Source: Lysinibacillus timonensis
Lineage (GTDB): Bacteria; Bacillota; Bacilli; Bacillales_A; Planococcaceae
Assembly (NCBI RefSeq): GCF_900291985.1
Contig: NZ_LT985980.1
Location: 3,556,001-3,620,000, forward strand
DNA: 64,000 bases
Direction: 5' to 3'
Position numbers and translations under genes: made by a program. A model generated the notes under the pieces. That model ran no database searches and was not told the origin of the DNA. It saw nothing but the letters and a program-made list of their open reading frames with translations. Below, one piece after another: positions 56,192-64,000 of the stretch (positions are counted from its first letter, which is position 1; each line of letters starts with the position of its first letter).

Positions 56192-56308
56192 TAAAATAAA
56201 CGAAATTAGTTCCTTAATCTTAAAATAAAAAATATGAAAATTGTTAAAGATAAATAAGAGAAATTTAATGCGCTTCATCTCATTTTATTTAAGATTGGGA
56301 GGAATTAC

Positions 56309-58147
56309 ATGAACAAACATTATAGATCCCTATTTATATTGATAACGCTAATGTTCTTATTGGTTGCTTGTAATGGAAGTTTTACGGAAATTGTAAAGGA
56401 AATAGACACGAAATCTGTTAAGGTCCAAAAAGAAACTACTGAGATTGAAACAGTCCAAACAGCCAATAATACTAGTGATGCAATTTTCGATTTATCTGTA
56501 ACAAATAAAGGAACACCAATTGAAGGTGGAATTCTTCAAGTTGCCATGGTGAAAGACGAGCCATTTGCAGGCATTTTTCTACCCGAACTTTATGAGGATA
56601 GCTTTGATGGAGATATTATGAGCTTCGCATCAAATTCTATTTTTGACGTAGATGGGGATTTTTTAATAACCGATGAGGGTATTGCATCAATGGAAGTGGA
56701 CCAAAAAAATAATAAAGTTACGGTAAAAATACGTGAAGGGATTAAATGGTCTGATGGGGAGCCCTTAAAAATTGAGGATTTAATCCTACCTTATAAAATC
56801 ATTGCACACAAAGATTATAGTGGTAAACGGTATGACTCTTCTATTAAAAACATTGTCGGTATTGAAGACTATCATGACGGTGTATCAGATACAATATCAG
56901 GAATCAAAAAAATTGATAGCCGTACAATGGAAATCAGCTTCCATCAATTATCACCTGCTATTTTCTCAGGTGGGGATGGTTTGTGGACAAATGCTGCACC
57001 ATCTCATCACATAGGACATATTCCTGTGAGTGAATTAATTGAGTCCGATGAGGTACGTAAAAACCCTGTCACATTGGGTGCATTTAAGTTTGAAAAAATT
57101 GTACCTGGTGAATCGGTTCAATTCATAAAGAATGAACATTATTGGAAAGGGGAGCCGAAAATTGATGGTGTCGTTGTACAAGTTGTACCTTCAAGTTCCA
57201 TATCAGTTGCGATAGGTTCTGGGGAATACGATATTGTCATGGGCTTTAATGCTACCAAAATGCCAGAAATTGAGAAGTTTCATAATATTACAGTATTAGG
57301 TAGACCTGAGCTTTATTATTCGTACTTAGGTTTTAAAGTAGGGAAATTTGATAATCAGAACAATATAGTAGTTACCGATTTAGAAGGTTCAAAAATGGGC
57401 AATAAAAACTTAAGACAGGCAATGGGTTATGCCTTAGATATTGAAGCTGTTTCGGAAGTTTACTACGACAATTTAAGGGAACGGGCAAATTCATTAATAC
57501 CACCTGTGTTTGCTTCGTTTCATGATGAAAGTATTGAAGGGTATTATTATGATCCTGAAAAAGCAAAAACTCTATTAGATGAAGGGGGTTATATTGATAT
57601 TGATGGTGATGGCTTAAGGGAAGATCCAAACGGTCAAAAATTAGAAATTAAACTGGCGGCAATAGCGGGTGATGTGGCACAAGAAGAAATTATCACGTAT
57701 TACTTGCAAAATTGGAAGGATGTCGGTTTAAACGTTACACTATCTTCAGGACGGTTGTTTGAATTTAATTCATTTTACGACAAAATCGAAACAGATGATC
57801 CAGAAATCGATTTATTTATGGGTGCTTGGGGTACGGGGACTAATCCATCACCGGCAGGTTTGTATGGTCAATCAGATCCGTATAATCTTACTAGATTTAC
57901 TTCTGAGTTTTTAGAGACAACGATTAAAAATATCGACTCACCTAAAAGTTTTGATGCAGAGTACCGTGCTTCCCAATTCCGAGCATTTCAGGAATACATG
58001 GCAGAAATGGCACCTGTTATTCCAATGCAATTCCGATATGAAATTGTTCCGGTAAATAAACGGGTTAAAAATTATAGTATTGAATACGGTAATGGAACAG
58101 AGCTACATGAAATACAGTTAGTATCAGATGAACCTTTTAAAAACTAA
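56309..58147 (+). CDS. oppA: Peptide-binding lipoprotein, family 5 (OppA type)
   Basis: Substrate-binding lipoprotein of the importer, 612 residues. The signal peptide ends in lipobox LVAC with the lipidated Cys at 21. A low-complexity linker rich in Glu/Thr (~25-55) leads into the SBP_bac_5 domain: VTVKIREGIKWSDGEPLKIEDLILPYKI, then GAFKFEKIVPGESVQFIKNEHYWKG and NKNLRQAMGYALDIEAVSEVYY. Peptides are the likely ligand; nickel or opines cannot be excluded from sequence alone. Good ribosome site (GGGAGG). It ends at a two-way terminator. Confidence 0.92.
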   Translation: MNKHYRSLFILITLMFLLVACNGSFTEIVKEIDTKSVKVQKETTEIETVQTANNTSDAIFDLSVTNKGTPIEGGILQVAMVKDEPFAGIFLPELYEDSFDGDIMSFASNSIFDVDGDFLITDEGIASMEVDQKNNKVTVKIREGIKWSDGEPLKIEDLILPYKIIAHKDYSGKRYDSSIKNIVGIEDYHDGVSDTISGIKKIDSRTMEISFHQLSPAIFSGGDGLWTNAAPSHHIGHIPVSELIESDEVRKNPVTLGAFKFEKIVPGESVQFIKNEHYWKGEPKIDGVVVQVVPSSSISVAIGSGEYDIVMGFNATKMPEIEKFHNITVLGRPELYYSYLGFKVGKFDNQNNIVVTDLEGSKMGNKNLRQAMGYALDIEAVSEVYYDNLRERANSLIPPVFASFHDESIEGYYYDPEKAKTLLDEGGYIDIDGDGLREDPNGQKLEIKLAAIAGDVAQEEIITYYLQNWKDVGLNVTLSSGRLFEFNSFYDKIETDDPEIDLFMGAWGTGTNPSPAGLYGQSDPYNLTRFTSEFLETTIKNIDSPKSFDAEYRASQFRAFQEYMAEMAPVIPMQFRYEIVPVNKRVKNYSIEYGNGTELHEIQLVSDEPFKN

Positions 58148-58161
58148 TATGAGCAATAAAG

Positions 58162-58222
58162 AAAGAGTTGTCCTACTTGTAGTGATCCTTTGCTAGGTAT
58201 TGCTACATGGGCAACTCTTTTC
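58162..58222. terminator. Terminator between oppA and degV
   Basis: AAAGAGTTGTCC pairs with GGGCAACTCTTT (one G-U), followed by TTTC on the plus strand. A on the 5' side gives a U tract on the other strand, so it could serve both converging genes. Confidence 0.8.
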
Positions 58223-58303
58223 ATTTAATTTATACTTGAACTATGCGTGGCTCATGCCATTTAGGTAAATTCCCGAAGCATTTAGCCCAAAGTGCCAAGT
58301 CAA

Positions 58304-59155
58304 TTAGTAAGCATGATCTGTAAAGAAAATAGCAATTGTTCCTGGCCCTGCATGAGCACCAATAACGGCACCAATCATGGTAATTTCAAAATTTTTCGGA
58401 TTCAACTTTTCTTGAATCATTTGTTTCACTTCTTCAGCAAAAGCTAAATCATCCCCATGACTAATTCCTACAGTTTTATTGGAAAAATCTCCACCACGTT
58501 CTTCCATGATCTCAATGATGCGGTTAATTGCCTTTTTACGCCCACGAACTTTTTCAAGTGGAATGAGTTTACCATCTTCAACATGTAGAATCGGTTTAAT
58601 ACTTAGTAATCCACCGATGAATGCACTGGATTTTGAAATACGACCACCAGCAGCCAAATAGTCTAATTTTTCTACTGTAAATAAGTGGGTCATATGTTTT
58701 GCTAAATGCTCGATACGTGATGTAACTTCGTCTAACGGTAAGCCTTCATTACGTAAAGTAACAGCTTCTTTAATCAGTAATCCATACCCTAAAGAAGCAC
58801 ATTTTGAATCAAGAATTTTCATTTTAAAGTTTGGGTATTGCTCTCGTAATTGGGTTGCAATCATTACTGAGGTATTATATGTACCAGACAAATTCGATGA
58901 CAGAGCAATATAAATACCTTCTTCATTGTTTTTAGCTAACTGTTCAAACGCTTTTAAAAACTCTTCAGGCGAAACTTGTGATGTTTTAGGTGTTGCACCT
59001 TCACGCATTGCATGATAGACTTCCTCAGGATTGATACCCAAAATATCAAAATGTTCTTGTCCGTTCAAATGAACACGTAGTGGGAATAATTCAACATTAT
59101 TCTCTTCAAAAAAATGCTTTGGTAAGTCACTCGCGCTATCAGCAAATATTTTCAT
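58304..59155 (-). CDS. DegV family fatty-acid-binding protein
   Basis: 283 residues. DegV proteins bind a fatty acid; in Firmicutes the FakB members present it to the kinase FakA. The N-terminal pattern MKIFADSASDLPKHFFEENNVELFPLRVHLNGQEHFD and the ATSQVSPEEF-like PKTSQVSPEEFLKAFEQL are typical. The lipid pocket motifs SSNLSGTYNTSVMIA and GRISKSSAFIGGLLSIKPIL are present. Start at ATG 59155, 7 nt after AAGGAGG on the minus strand; a GTG at 59209 lacks a ribosome site. Downstream of the Cof phosphatase gene by ~75 nt, so the two are probably co-transcribed. Confidence 0.9.
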   Translation of the reverse strand: MKIFADSASDLPKHFFEENNVELFPLRVHLNGQEHFDILGINPEEVYHAMREGATPKTSQVSPEEFLKAFEQLAKNNEEGIYIALSSNLSGTYNTSVMIATQLREQYPNFKMKILDSKCASLGYGLLIKEAVTLRNEGLPLDEVTSRIEHLAKHMTHLFTVEKLDYLAAGGRISKSSAFIGGLLSIKPILHVEDGKLIPLEKVRGRKKAINRIIEIMEERGGDFSNKTVGISHGDDLAFAEEVKQMIQEKLNPKNFEITMIGAVIGAHAGPGTIAIFFTDHAY

Positions 59156-59231
59156 ATTCTTACCTCCTTGTACGGTTATTGAAATATAGGATGGATATAG
59201 TGGAAACACCGATGTTTTCCACTATATGATG

Positions 59232-60041
59232 TTAGTTTAATTTTAGTCTTTCAATTAGTACTTTTGCAATGCCATCTTCATTATTACTCAATGTAACTTC
59301 GTTTGCGATGCTTTTTAGTTCATCAATACCATTAGACATGGCAACTCCAACTCCAGCATACTCAATCATTTCTAGATCGTTATCTTCATCACCAAATGCA
59401 ATAATACGTTTTCTTGGAATATCTAGTTCTTTAGCAACGAGTGATATACCAACTGCTTTATTTAACCCTTTACGAACAATTTCAATGATATGGAACGGAG
59501 CACCCCATCTTCTATGATCGATTAGCTCCGCGTGTACATCCTCTAAATGTTTTCGAATTCCTGATACTTTATCTTCTTCTGCGTGGATGAGTAAACTTGT
59601 TGGGTCCTCATTTAAGCTGCCTCTAAGATTCCCAATTGTTACATTTGGATCACCCATTTTAAATATATCCATCATGGATTGGTCTTCGGTATGAATATAA
59701 ACACTATCCATAACTTCTGCGATTAAATTTTTGTATTGGTACTTATCAACAGAGTCGACTACATCATGGACAACGCCGATGTCCATTGGCGAATGTACTG
59801 TTTTAAAGGATCTACTTTTAGGATGGTGAACAAGAGCACCATTAAAGTTAACAATTGGAGTTTTTAACATTAATTCATTATAATAAAGTTCGCTTGCGCG
59901 GAATGGTCTACCTGTAGCAATCATCACCTCGTGACCTGCTTCTTTAGCTTTAAAAAGTGTTTGTTTCGTTTTTTCAGAAATGGTTTTATCATCCTTTAAA
60001 AGGGTACCATCTAAATCTAATACAATTAAATGTCGATCCAT
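59232..60041 (-). CDS. Cof-type HAD family phosphatase
   Basis: 269 residues, HAD superfamily subclass IIB. Motif I LIVLDLDGTLLKDDKTIS, with the nucleophile Asp at the start; motif II IATGRPF; then a Cof cap, and motif IV IIAFGDEDNDLEMIEYAGVGVAMSNG. Such enzymes dephosphorylate sugar phosphates, flavin or pyridoxal phosphates; the substrate is not predictable. ATG 60041 with AAGGAG 9 nt upstream on the minus strand. It is divergent from the Fur-box gene; the Fur box lies ~200 nt upstream and might also affect this gene. Confidence 0.92.
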   Translation of the reverse strand: MDRHLIVLDLDGTLLKDDKTISEKTKQTLFKAKEAGHEVMIATGRPFRASELYYNELMLKTPIVNFNGALVHHPKSRSFKTVHSPMDIGVVHDVVDSVDKYQYKNLIAEVMDSVYIHTEDQSMMDIFKMGDPNVTIGNLRGSLNEDPTSLLIHAEEDKVSGIRKHLEDVHAELIDHRRWGAPFHIIEIVRKGLNKAVGISLVAKELDIPRKRIIAFGDEDNDLEMIEYAGVGVAMSNGIDELKSIANEVTLSNNEDGIAKVLIERLKLN

Positions 60042-60237
60042 AAAGGAATTCTCCTTTCTATAGTCATTAAATTTTATCTCTTAATGGAATATTTAGTCAA
60101 AGTATAACCTTTAAATGAGCGGTTATCTTCAAAAAAGACAAAAAATTAGATTTGGCTAGCCAAAATAAATGAACAGATATATTATGCGATAAGTGAATAT
60201 AATATAGACGTAGAGTGATTCAATCGTTCTATATTAT

Positions 60238-60282
60238 TGAAAATGATTATCATCTCATGTATCATTTTTATTATGGTACAAT
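60238..60282 (+). promoter_or_regulatory. Fur box and extended -10 promoter for the DUF59 gene
   Basis: TGAAAATGATTATCA (60238-60252) matches the Bacillus 7-1-7 Fur site TGATAATNATTATCA at 14 of 15 positions. An extended -10, TGG-TACAAT (60275-60282), follows at a distance that places the box on the -35 region. Predicts iron-dependent repression. Confidence 0.78.
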
Positions 60283-60309
60283 TAAGACAGTAAGGAAGGG
60301 GAAATCATA

Positions 60310-60624
60310 ATGGCAATGGACCAAGATATGAAAGAGAGCATCTTAGGTGCTTTAGAAAACGTAATTGATCCTGAGTTAGGCATTGATATTGTAAACTTAG
60401 GTTTAGTATATGACGTAGATTTAGACGAAGAGGGTACATGTACAATTACGATGACATTAACTTCAATGGGGTGCCCTCTAGGCCCAGTTATTGTAGACCA
60501 AGTAAACACAGCGCTAGGCGACTTGCCGGAAGTTAAGAAGGTTGACGTAAACATCGTTTGGCAACCAACTTGGAATAAAGATATGATGTCAAGATATGCA
60601 AAAATGGCATTGGGTATTCGCTAA
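60310..60624 (+). CDS. DUF59/MIP18 family iron-sulfur assembly factor (SufT/YitW-like)
   Basis: 104 residues. The whole protein is a DUF59 domain: ESILGALENVIDPELGIDIVNLGLVYDVDLDEEG, then TMTLTSMGCPLGPVIVDQV with the conserved Cys and VNIVWQPTWNKDMMS. Homologues (SufT, YitW, PaaD-like) help mature Fe-S proteins. ATG with AAGGGG upstream. A Fur box overlaps the promoter, which fits a gene needed when iron is short. Single gene; terminator follows. Confidence 0.9.
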   Translation: MAMDQDMKESILGALENVIDPELGIDIVNLGLVYDVDLDEEGTCTITMTLTSMGCPLGPVIVDQVNTALGDLPEVKKVDVNIVWQPTWNKDMMSRYAKMALGIR

Positions 60625-60645
60625 ATAAGGTAGTTTTAAGATGTA

Positions 60646-60679
60646 AAGTAACATTTCGTATGTGAGATGTTACTTTTTT
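60646..60679 (+). terminator. Terminator after the DUF59 gene
   Basis: AAGTAACAT pairs perfectly with ATGTTACTT, followed by TTTT. Confidence 0.9.
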
Positions 60680-60919
60680 GTTTTCAAGAATGTAATAGTG
60701 GCGGTATATGGAATCTTGCAGTATAAAATGGGGTGGCATCCCCTAGGGTAGGGGTTTAGGTGGAAGATTTTTATAGTGTAGTTTTTAGGATCCTGTTAGG
60801 TAGAGTAGTTAGGTGCGATGTCATATATAAGCTATCAAGGGAAAAACGAGCGAAAATTCGTGATTCGGTACTGTAAATAATAGAGGATACCAAGAAAAGC
60901 ACGAGTGAAAAATCTATGA

Positions 60920-61058
60920 GAGGTGTCCATGATGATTCTCCTAAAGGACAAAACTATGAATTAATGAAAGCGAATTGTCCTCGATACGGCTTCTCAAGGA
61001 CAAAACAATAAAAAAATGGAAGTAGATTGTCCACGAAAGCACATCTCAAGGACAAAAC
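60920..61058. repeat. Alternating GTCC / GGACAAAA repeat
   Basis: GTCC and GGAC cores alternate: 60924/60946, 60977/60998 and 61029/61050. Each pair is 21-22 nt apart and pairs repeat every ~52 nt, so the unit is an inverted pair (GTCC...CTTCTCAAGGACAAAAC). A related palindromic version of the 21-bp arrays. It lies in the convergent gap between the DUF59 gene and fnr, which also holds GC-rich CCCCTA-GGG-TAGGGG near 60740. Confidence 0.75.
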
Positions 61059-61200
61059 AACCAAAAAAAGGGAATTTCCTTGCCCCCCATCTCTGTGACA
61101 AAATAACCGAAACATCTATGTATATTACTTCAAGTAGAACACATTCTACCCGACTAACCAAGTATGCAACTCATTTACATCCCTAAATGCCCAAATAATG

Positions 61201-61233
61201 AAAAACAACCGTCTCACTCACATAGAGACGGTT
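61201..61233 (-). terminator. Terminator of fnr
   Basis: On the minus strand AACCGTCTC pairs perfectly with GAGACGGTT, followed by GTTTTTC. It lies 3 nt after the fnr stop. Confidence 0.9.
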
Positions 61234-61235
61234 GC

Positions 61236-61931
61236 TTAATCTATTCTGCAAACAGATAGCGGGCAGTTTTCACAGCATATTTCATCTTTTAAATATTGTA
61301 AATCATGTATGGTAATATATCCTTTATCGATGGAGATAATATTTTCTTTACGTAAATCGCTTAACATGCGGTTAACCATCTCACGGCTTGTGGAACATAG
61401 GTTTGCGATTTCTGTATTCGTTAAGTTGAAATTTATATAGACGGTATTGTCCGACATGGCTTCACCGTATGTGTTAGATAAACGAATCAAAGTAGAATAA
61501 AGTGCACCTTTTTTTCCGTTCATGACTAAATCACGAATTAAACTTTGGTTCTTCATGTTTTCATTTTGCAACCATTTTAAATACTCGATGAGCAGTACTG
61601 GTTGTTCTGTTAATAACATTTCTAAAGAATCTTTTCTTAACGAGAGGACTTCTGTGGGAAACAAAGCAATTGCTGATGTTGAATGAATATTTTCTTTATT
61701 AAACAGCGTTGTTTCACCTAAAATGCTTCCTCTTCCACATAATCGAAGCGTTAACTCTTTTCCGTTTTCTGATTCTTTACTAATTTGTACTTTTCCTTGT
61801 TTTATAAAAAGTATATCCCTAGCAGATTCGCCTTCTTGAAAGATTTGAACCCCTCTATCAAATTTCAATAGTTGTCCGTGGTTTTCAAATAGAGAGTAGA
61901 AATTCATAGGTGTATGATCTAAAACAACCAA
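61236..61931 (-). CDS. fnr: Crp/Fnr regulator with C-terminal Fe-S cysteine motif
   Basis: 231 residues. Cyclic-nucleotide-binding-like domain (residues ~15-125: FDRGVQIFQEGESARDILFIKQGKVQIS), dimer helix, then a winged helix HTH_Crp (FNLTNTEIANLCSTSREMVNRMLSDLRKENII). The C-terminus has CX2CX4C (Cys220, 223, 228), the arrangement that binds a 4Fe-4S cluster in B. subtilis Fnr, unlike the N-terminal cluster of E. coli FNR. So an oxygen-sensing anaerobic regulator is likely. TTG start with AAGGAAG 7 nt upstream. Divergent from clpB. I found no TGTGA-N6-TCACA site in the shared upstream gap. Confidence 0.87.
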   Translation of the reverse strand: MVVLDHTPMNFYSLFENHGQLLKFDRGVQIFQEGESARDILFIKQGKVQISKESENGKELTLRLCGRGSILGETTLFNKENIHSTSAIALFPTEVLSLRKDSLEMLLTEQPVLLIEYLKWLQNENMKNQSLIRDLVMNGKKGALYSTLIRLSNTYGEAMSDNTVYINFNLTNTEIANLCSTSREMVNRMLSDLRKENIISIDKGYITIHDLQYLKDEICCENCPLSVCRID

Positions 61932-62089
61932 AGGATCACTTCCTTAAAGAGGATAATGTATAGAACTTAATAATACATCCAAAAAATAAATGTGCAATAA
62001 TTAATTCGCAAAATATATATGTCAAATACTTCATTTAAATCATATCACATTCATGGAATATCAATTGTGAATATTTTTAGAGCATTTTT

Positions 62090-62141
62090 TTGCTTTTCAA
62101 ATCCAATCATTTTATAATCAGGTTGGTCAAGAAAGGTCAAA
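62090..62141 (+). promoter_or_regulatory. clpB promoter with CtsR operator
   Basis: -35 TTGCTT (62090-62095), 17-nt spacer, -10 TATAAT (62113-62118). Immediately downstream is GGTCAAG-AAA-GGTCAAA (62125-62141), the CtsR heptad direct repeat with one mismatch to GGTCAAA-NAN-GGTCAAA. Predicts repression by CtsR and induction by heat or misfolded protein. Confidence 0.93.
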
Positions 62142-62179
62142 GTTTACAAAAAAATGAAATTATGTTGAGGTGATGATTA

Positions 62180-64000
62180 GTGCAATTTCAACAACAAGAT
62201 AACCGTAAACCTTTAGAGCAATTTGGACGTAATTTAATAGATGAAGTTAAGAATGGGAAAATGGACCCAGTCATTGGACGAGATGAAGAAATTCGAAATG
62301 TCATACGTATACTATCAAGAAAAACTAAAAATAATCCAGTCCTAATTGGTGAACCTGGGGTGGGTAAAACAGCTATCGTAGAAGGATTAGCTCAACGTAT
62401 TGTTAGAAAAGATGTACCTGAGGGTTTAAAGGATTGTGTACTTTATGAATTAGATATGAGTGCACTCATTGCTGGAGCTAGTTATCGAGGTCAATTTGAA
62501 GAGCGTTTAAAAGGGGTTCTGAAAGAGGTTAAGGAGTCTGAAGGACGTATTATTTTATTCATAGACGAAATCCACACAATCGTTGGAGCGGGTAAAACAG
62601 ATGGAGCAATGGATGCAGGTAATATGTTAAAGCCGATGTTAGCAAGAGGAGAACTTCACTGTATTGGTGCAACAACTTTAGATGAATACCGGATGTATAT
62701 CGAAAAGGATCCTGCCTTAGAACGCCGATTTCAACAAGTATTCGTTCGAGAACCTTCAATAGAAGATACGATATCGATTTTGCGAGGTCTGAAAGAGCGT
62801 TTTGAGTTACATCACGGTGTTCGTATTCACGACCGCGCAATTATTTCAGCTGCTGAGCTCTCGAACCGTTACATTACAGAACGCTTTTTACCGGACAAAG
62901 CAATTGATTTAATAGATGAAGCTTGTGCCATGATTCGAACAGAGATCGATTCAATGCCTCAAGAATTAGATATGGTAACAAGGCGTGTCATGCAATTAGA
63001 AATAGAAGAACAAGCTCTAACTAAGGAAAAGGATGAGGCAAGTAAAAAACGTCTTGAATCCTTGAAAGACGAACTTCACTCATTAAAATCAAAACAAGAA
63101 GCAATGAAAAAGCAATGGGAAGAAGAAAAACAAGCTTTACAAACAATTCAACACAAAAGGGAACAATTAAATAGCTTACGGCGTGACTTAGAGGACGCAG
63201 AGAGCAAATATGATTTAAATAAAGCTGCAGAACTTCGCCATGGTAAAATTCCAACTTTGGAGAAAGAATTAGCTAGCCTCGAAAATGAAATGAAAAAGGG
63301 TACAGAATCTCGTATTTTAAGAGAGGAAGTTACTGCAGATGAAATAGCGTCTATCATTTCGAGATGGACGGGTATACCCGTAACGAAACTTGTTGAAGGC
63401 GAAAGAGAGAAATTGTTAAGACTGAAAGAAACCTTACACGAACGAGTTGTTGGTCAAGACAATGCTGTCAAACTTGTTACGGAAGCCGTCTGGCGTGCGC
63501 GAGCTGGGATTCAAGATCCAAACAGACCCATTGGTTCATTTATTTTTCTAGGGCCAACAGGGGTTGGGAAAACAGAGCTTGCGAAAGCACTAGCTGCCCA
63601 GTTATTTGACTCAGAAGACCATTTTATTCGTATTGATATGAGTGAATACATGGAAAAGCATAGTGTATCAAGACTTGTCGGAGCTCCACCAGGTTATATT
63701 GGCTATGAAGAAGGTGGACAACTAACGGAGTCAGTTAGAAGAAATCCATATTCCGTCATTCTTCTTGATGAAATTGAAAAGGCACATCCTGATGTGGCCA
63801 ACATTCTATTACAAATATTAGACGATGGTCGTATTACTGATAGTCAAGGTAGACTCGTAAATTTCACAAACACTGTTGTCATTATGACTTCTAATATCGG
63901 TTCACACTATTTACTAGAAAATGAACCAACAAATGATTCTGTCGATGAGTTAGTGATGACGGAACTCAGACTTCATTTTAAACCGGAGCTCTTAAACCGT
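62180..64000 (+). CDS. clpB: Disaggregase ClpB without N-domain, 3' truncated by window edge
   Basis: Hexameric AAA+ unfoldase that works with DnaK to dissolve aggregates. 607 codons are visible. It starts almost directly at the first AAA+ module: [28 protein letters not shown], Walker [11 protein letters not shown], Walker [11 protein letters not shown] ~120-residue coiled M-domain follows (starts [16 protein letters not shown]), which marks ClpB rather than ClpC, ClpE or ClpL. Then the second module ([12 protein letters not shown]) and GSHYL, where sensor and C-terminus continue outside. The ~145-residue Clp-N domain is absent. GTG start at 62180, 5 nt after GAGGTGAT; the promoter and CtsR site lie only 40-90 nt upstream, so no room exists for an N-domain. 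Confidence 0.92.
   Translation, partial: MQFQQQDNRKPLEQFGRNLIDEVKNGKMDPVIGRDEEIRNVIRILSRKTKNNPVLIGEPGVGKTAIVEGLAQRIVRKDVPEGLKDCVLYELDMSALIAGASYRGQFEERLKGVLKEVKESEGRIILFIDEIHTIVGAGKTDGAMDAGNMLKPMLARGELHCIGATTLDEYRMYIEKDPALERRFQQVFVREPSIEDTISILRGLKERFELHHGVRIHDRAIISAAELSNRYITERFLPDKAIDLIDEACAMIRTEIDSMPQELDMVTRRVMQLEIEEQALTKEKDEASKKRLESLKDELHSLKSKQEAMKKQWEEEKQALQTIQHKREQLNSLRRDLEDAESKYDLNKAAELRHGKIPTLEKELASLENEMKKGTESRILREEVTADEIASIISRWTGIPVTKLVEGEREKLLRLKETLHERVVGQDNAVKLVTEAVWRARAGIQDPNRPIGSFIFLGPTGVGKTELAKALAAQLFDSEDHFIRIDMSEYMEKHSVSRLVGAPPGYIGYEEGGQLTESVRRNPYSVILLDEIEKAHPDVANILLQILDDGRITDSQGRLVNFTNTVVIMTSNIGSHYLLENEPTNDSVDELVMTELRLHFKPELLNR

Noticed and set aside
62051-62075. Fnr site between fnr and clpB
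   Set aside because: TCACA and TGTGA halves are present but face the wrong way and are too far apart for TGTGA-N6-TCACA.
61932-62179. Hidden or frameshifted ClpB N-domain upstream of clpB
   Set aside because: The gap is only ~250 nt, is AT-rich, has no similar frame and contains the promoter and CtsR box.

Overview
The window is a 64 kb piece of a low-GC Gram-positive chromosome. It carries about 45 protein genes and no rRNA or tRNA genes that I could see. It fits Bacillales, and I lean towards the Lysinibacillus/Solibacillus/Planococcaceae side, as an inference. Two blocks match the Bacillus subtilis gene order I remember. The first is flaG-fliD-fliS-fliT, hpf, secA, prfB, ftsEX, ctpB, minJ, csbA and uvrBA. 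The second is comK, an IDEAL-domain (YhzC-like) gene, YhjD-like and YhjE-like genes, addBA, yisK and yisL. Here the blocks are interleaved. TTG and GTG starts with strong AGGAGG sites are common, as in Firmicutes.

Layout: 0-5.6 kb is flagellar filament biogenesis. It holds the 3' part of a flagellin with a collagenase-like (flagellinolysin) insert, flaG-fliD-fliS-fliT behind a sigma-D-like promoter, and a second flagellin with a different large insert behind a near-perfect sigma-D promoter. 5.9-11.6 kb holds a PilZ protein, a structured RNA candidate before hpf, hpf, galU, and pgi-pgcA (sugar phosphates to UDP-glucose). 11.8-16.0 kb holds a DMT exporter, a self-controlled XRE regulator with a small membrane protein, pdxK, and a VOC protein. 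16.3-20.3 kb is secA and prfB, the latter with its programmed +1 frameshift. 20.5-21.8 kb has an SOS-box gene, comK and an IDEAL-domain gene. 22.1-28.4 kb is uvrB-uvrA and a YvlB-like protein. 28.6-36.2 kb is the division and cell-wall group ftsE-ftsX-M23 hydrolase, a TlpA-like thioredoxin, ctpB, minJ and csbA. 36.8-38.9 kb is azlCD and a TVP38 protein. 39.1-46.4 kb is addBA. 47.3-51.9 kb holds a DUF418 protein, yisK, yisL and a membrane-anchored GH13-like protein that has lost its catalytic residues. 52.1-58.1 kb is an Opp-type peptide ABC importer. 58.3-64 kb holds DegV, a Cof phosphatase, a Fur-box DUF59/SufT-like gene, an Fnr with a C-terminal Fe-S motif, and the start of a CtsR-controlled clpB without an N-domain.

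The most unusual material lies between genes. Five intergenic regions carry arrays of a short core (GGCTGATAA, GGACAAAA or its complement, or GGTCA) repeated every ~21 bp with variable spacer sequence. Two 0.5-0.7 kb non-coding elements share GCTGGGAC-type terminal inverted repeats and differ by an internal inversion; one contains three 73-bp tandem units. A third family, built around the palindrome GGTGCCTGGCACC, lies at three loci. None of these has an ORF that looks real. They look like noncoding repeat families of this genome and are the best candidates for something undescribed.
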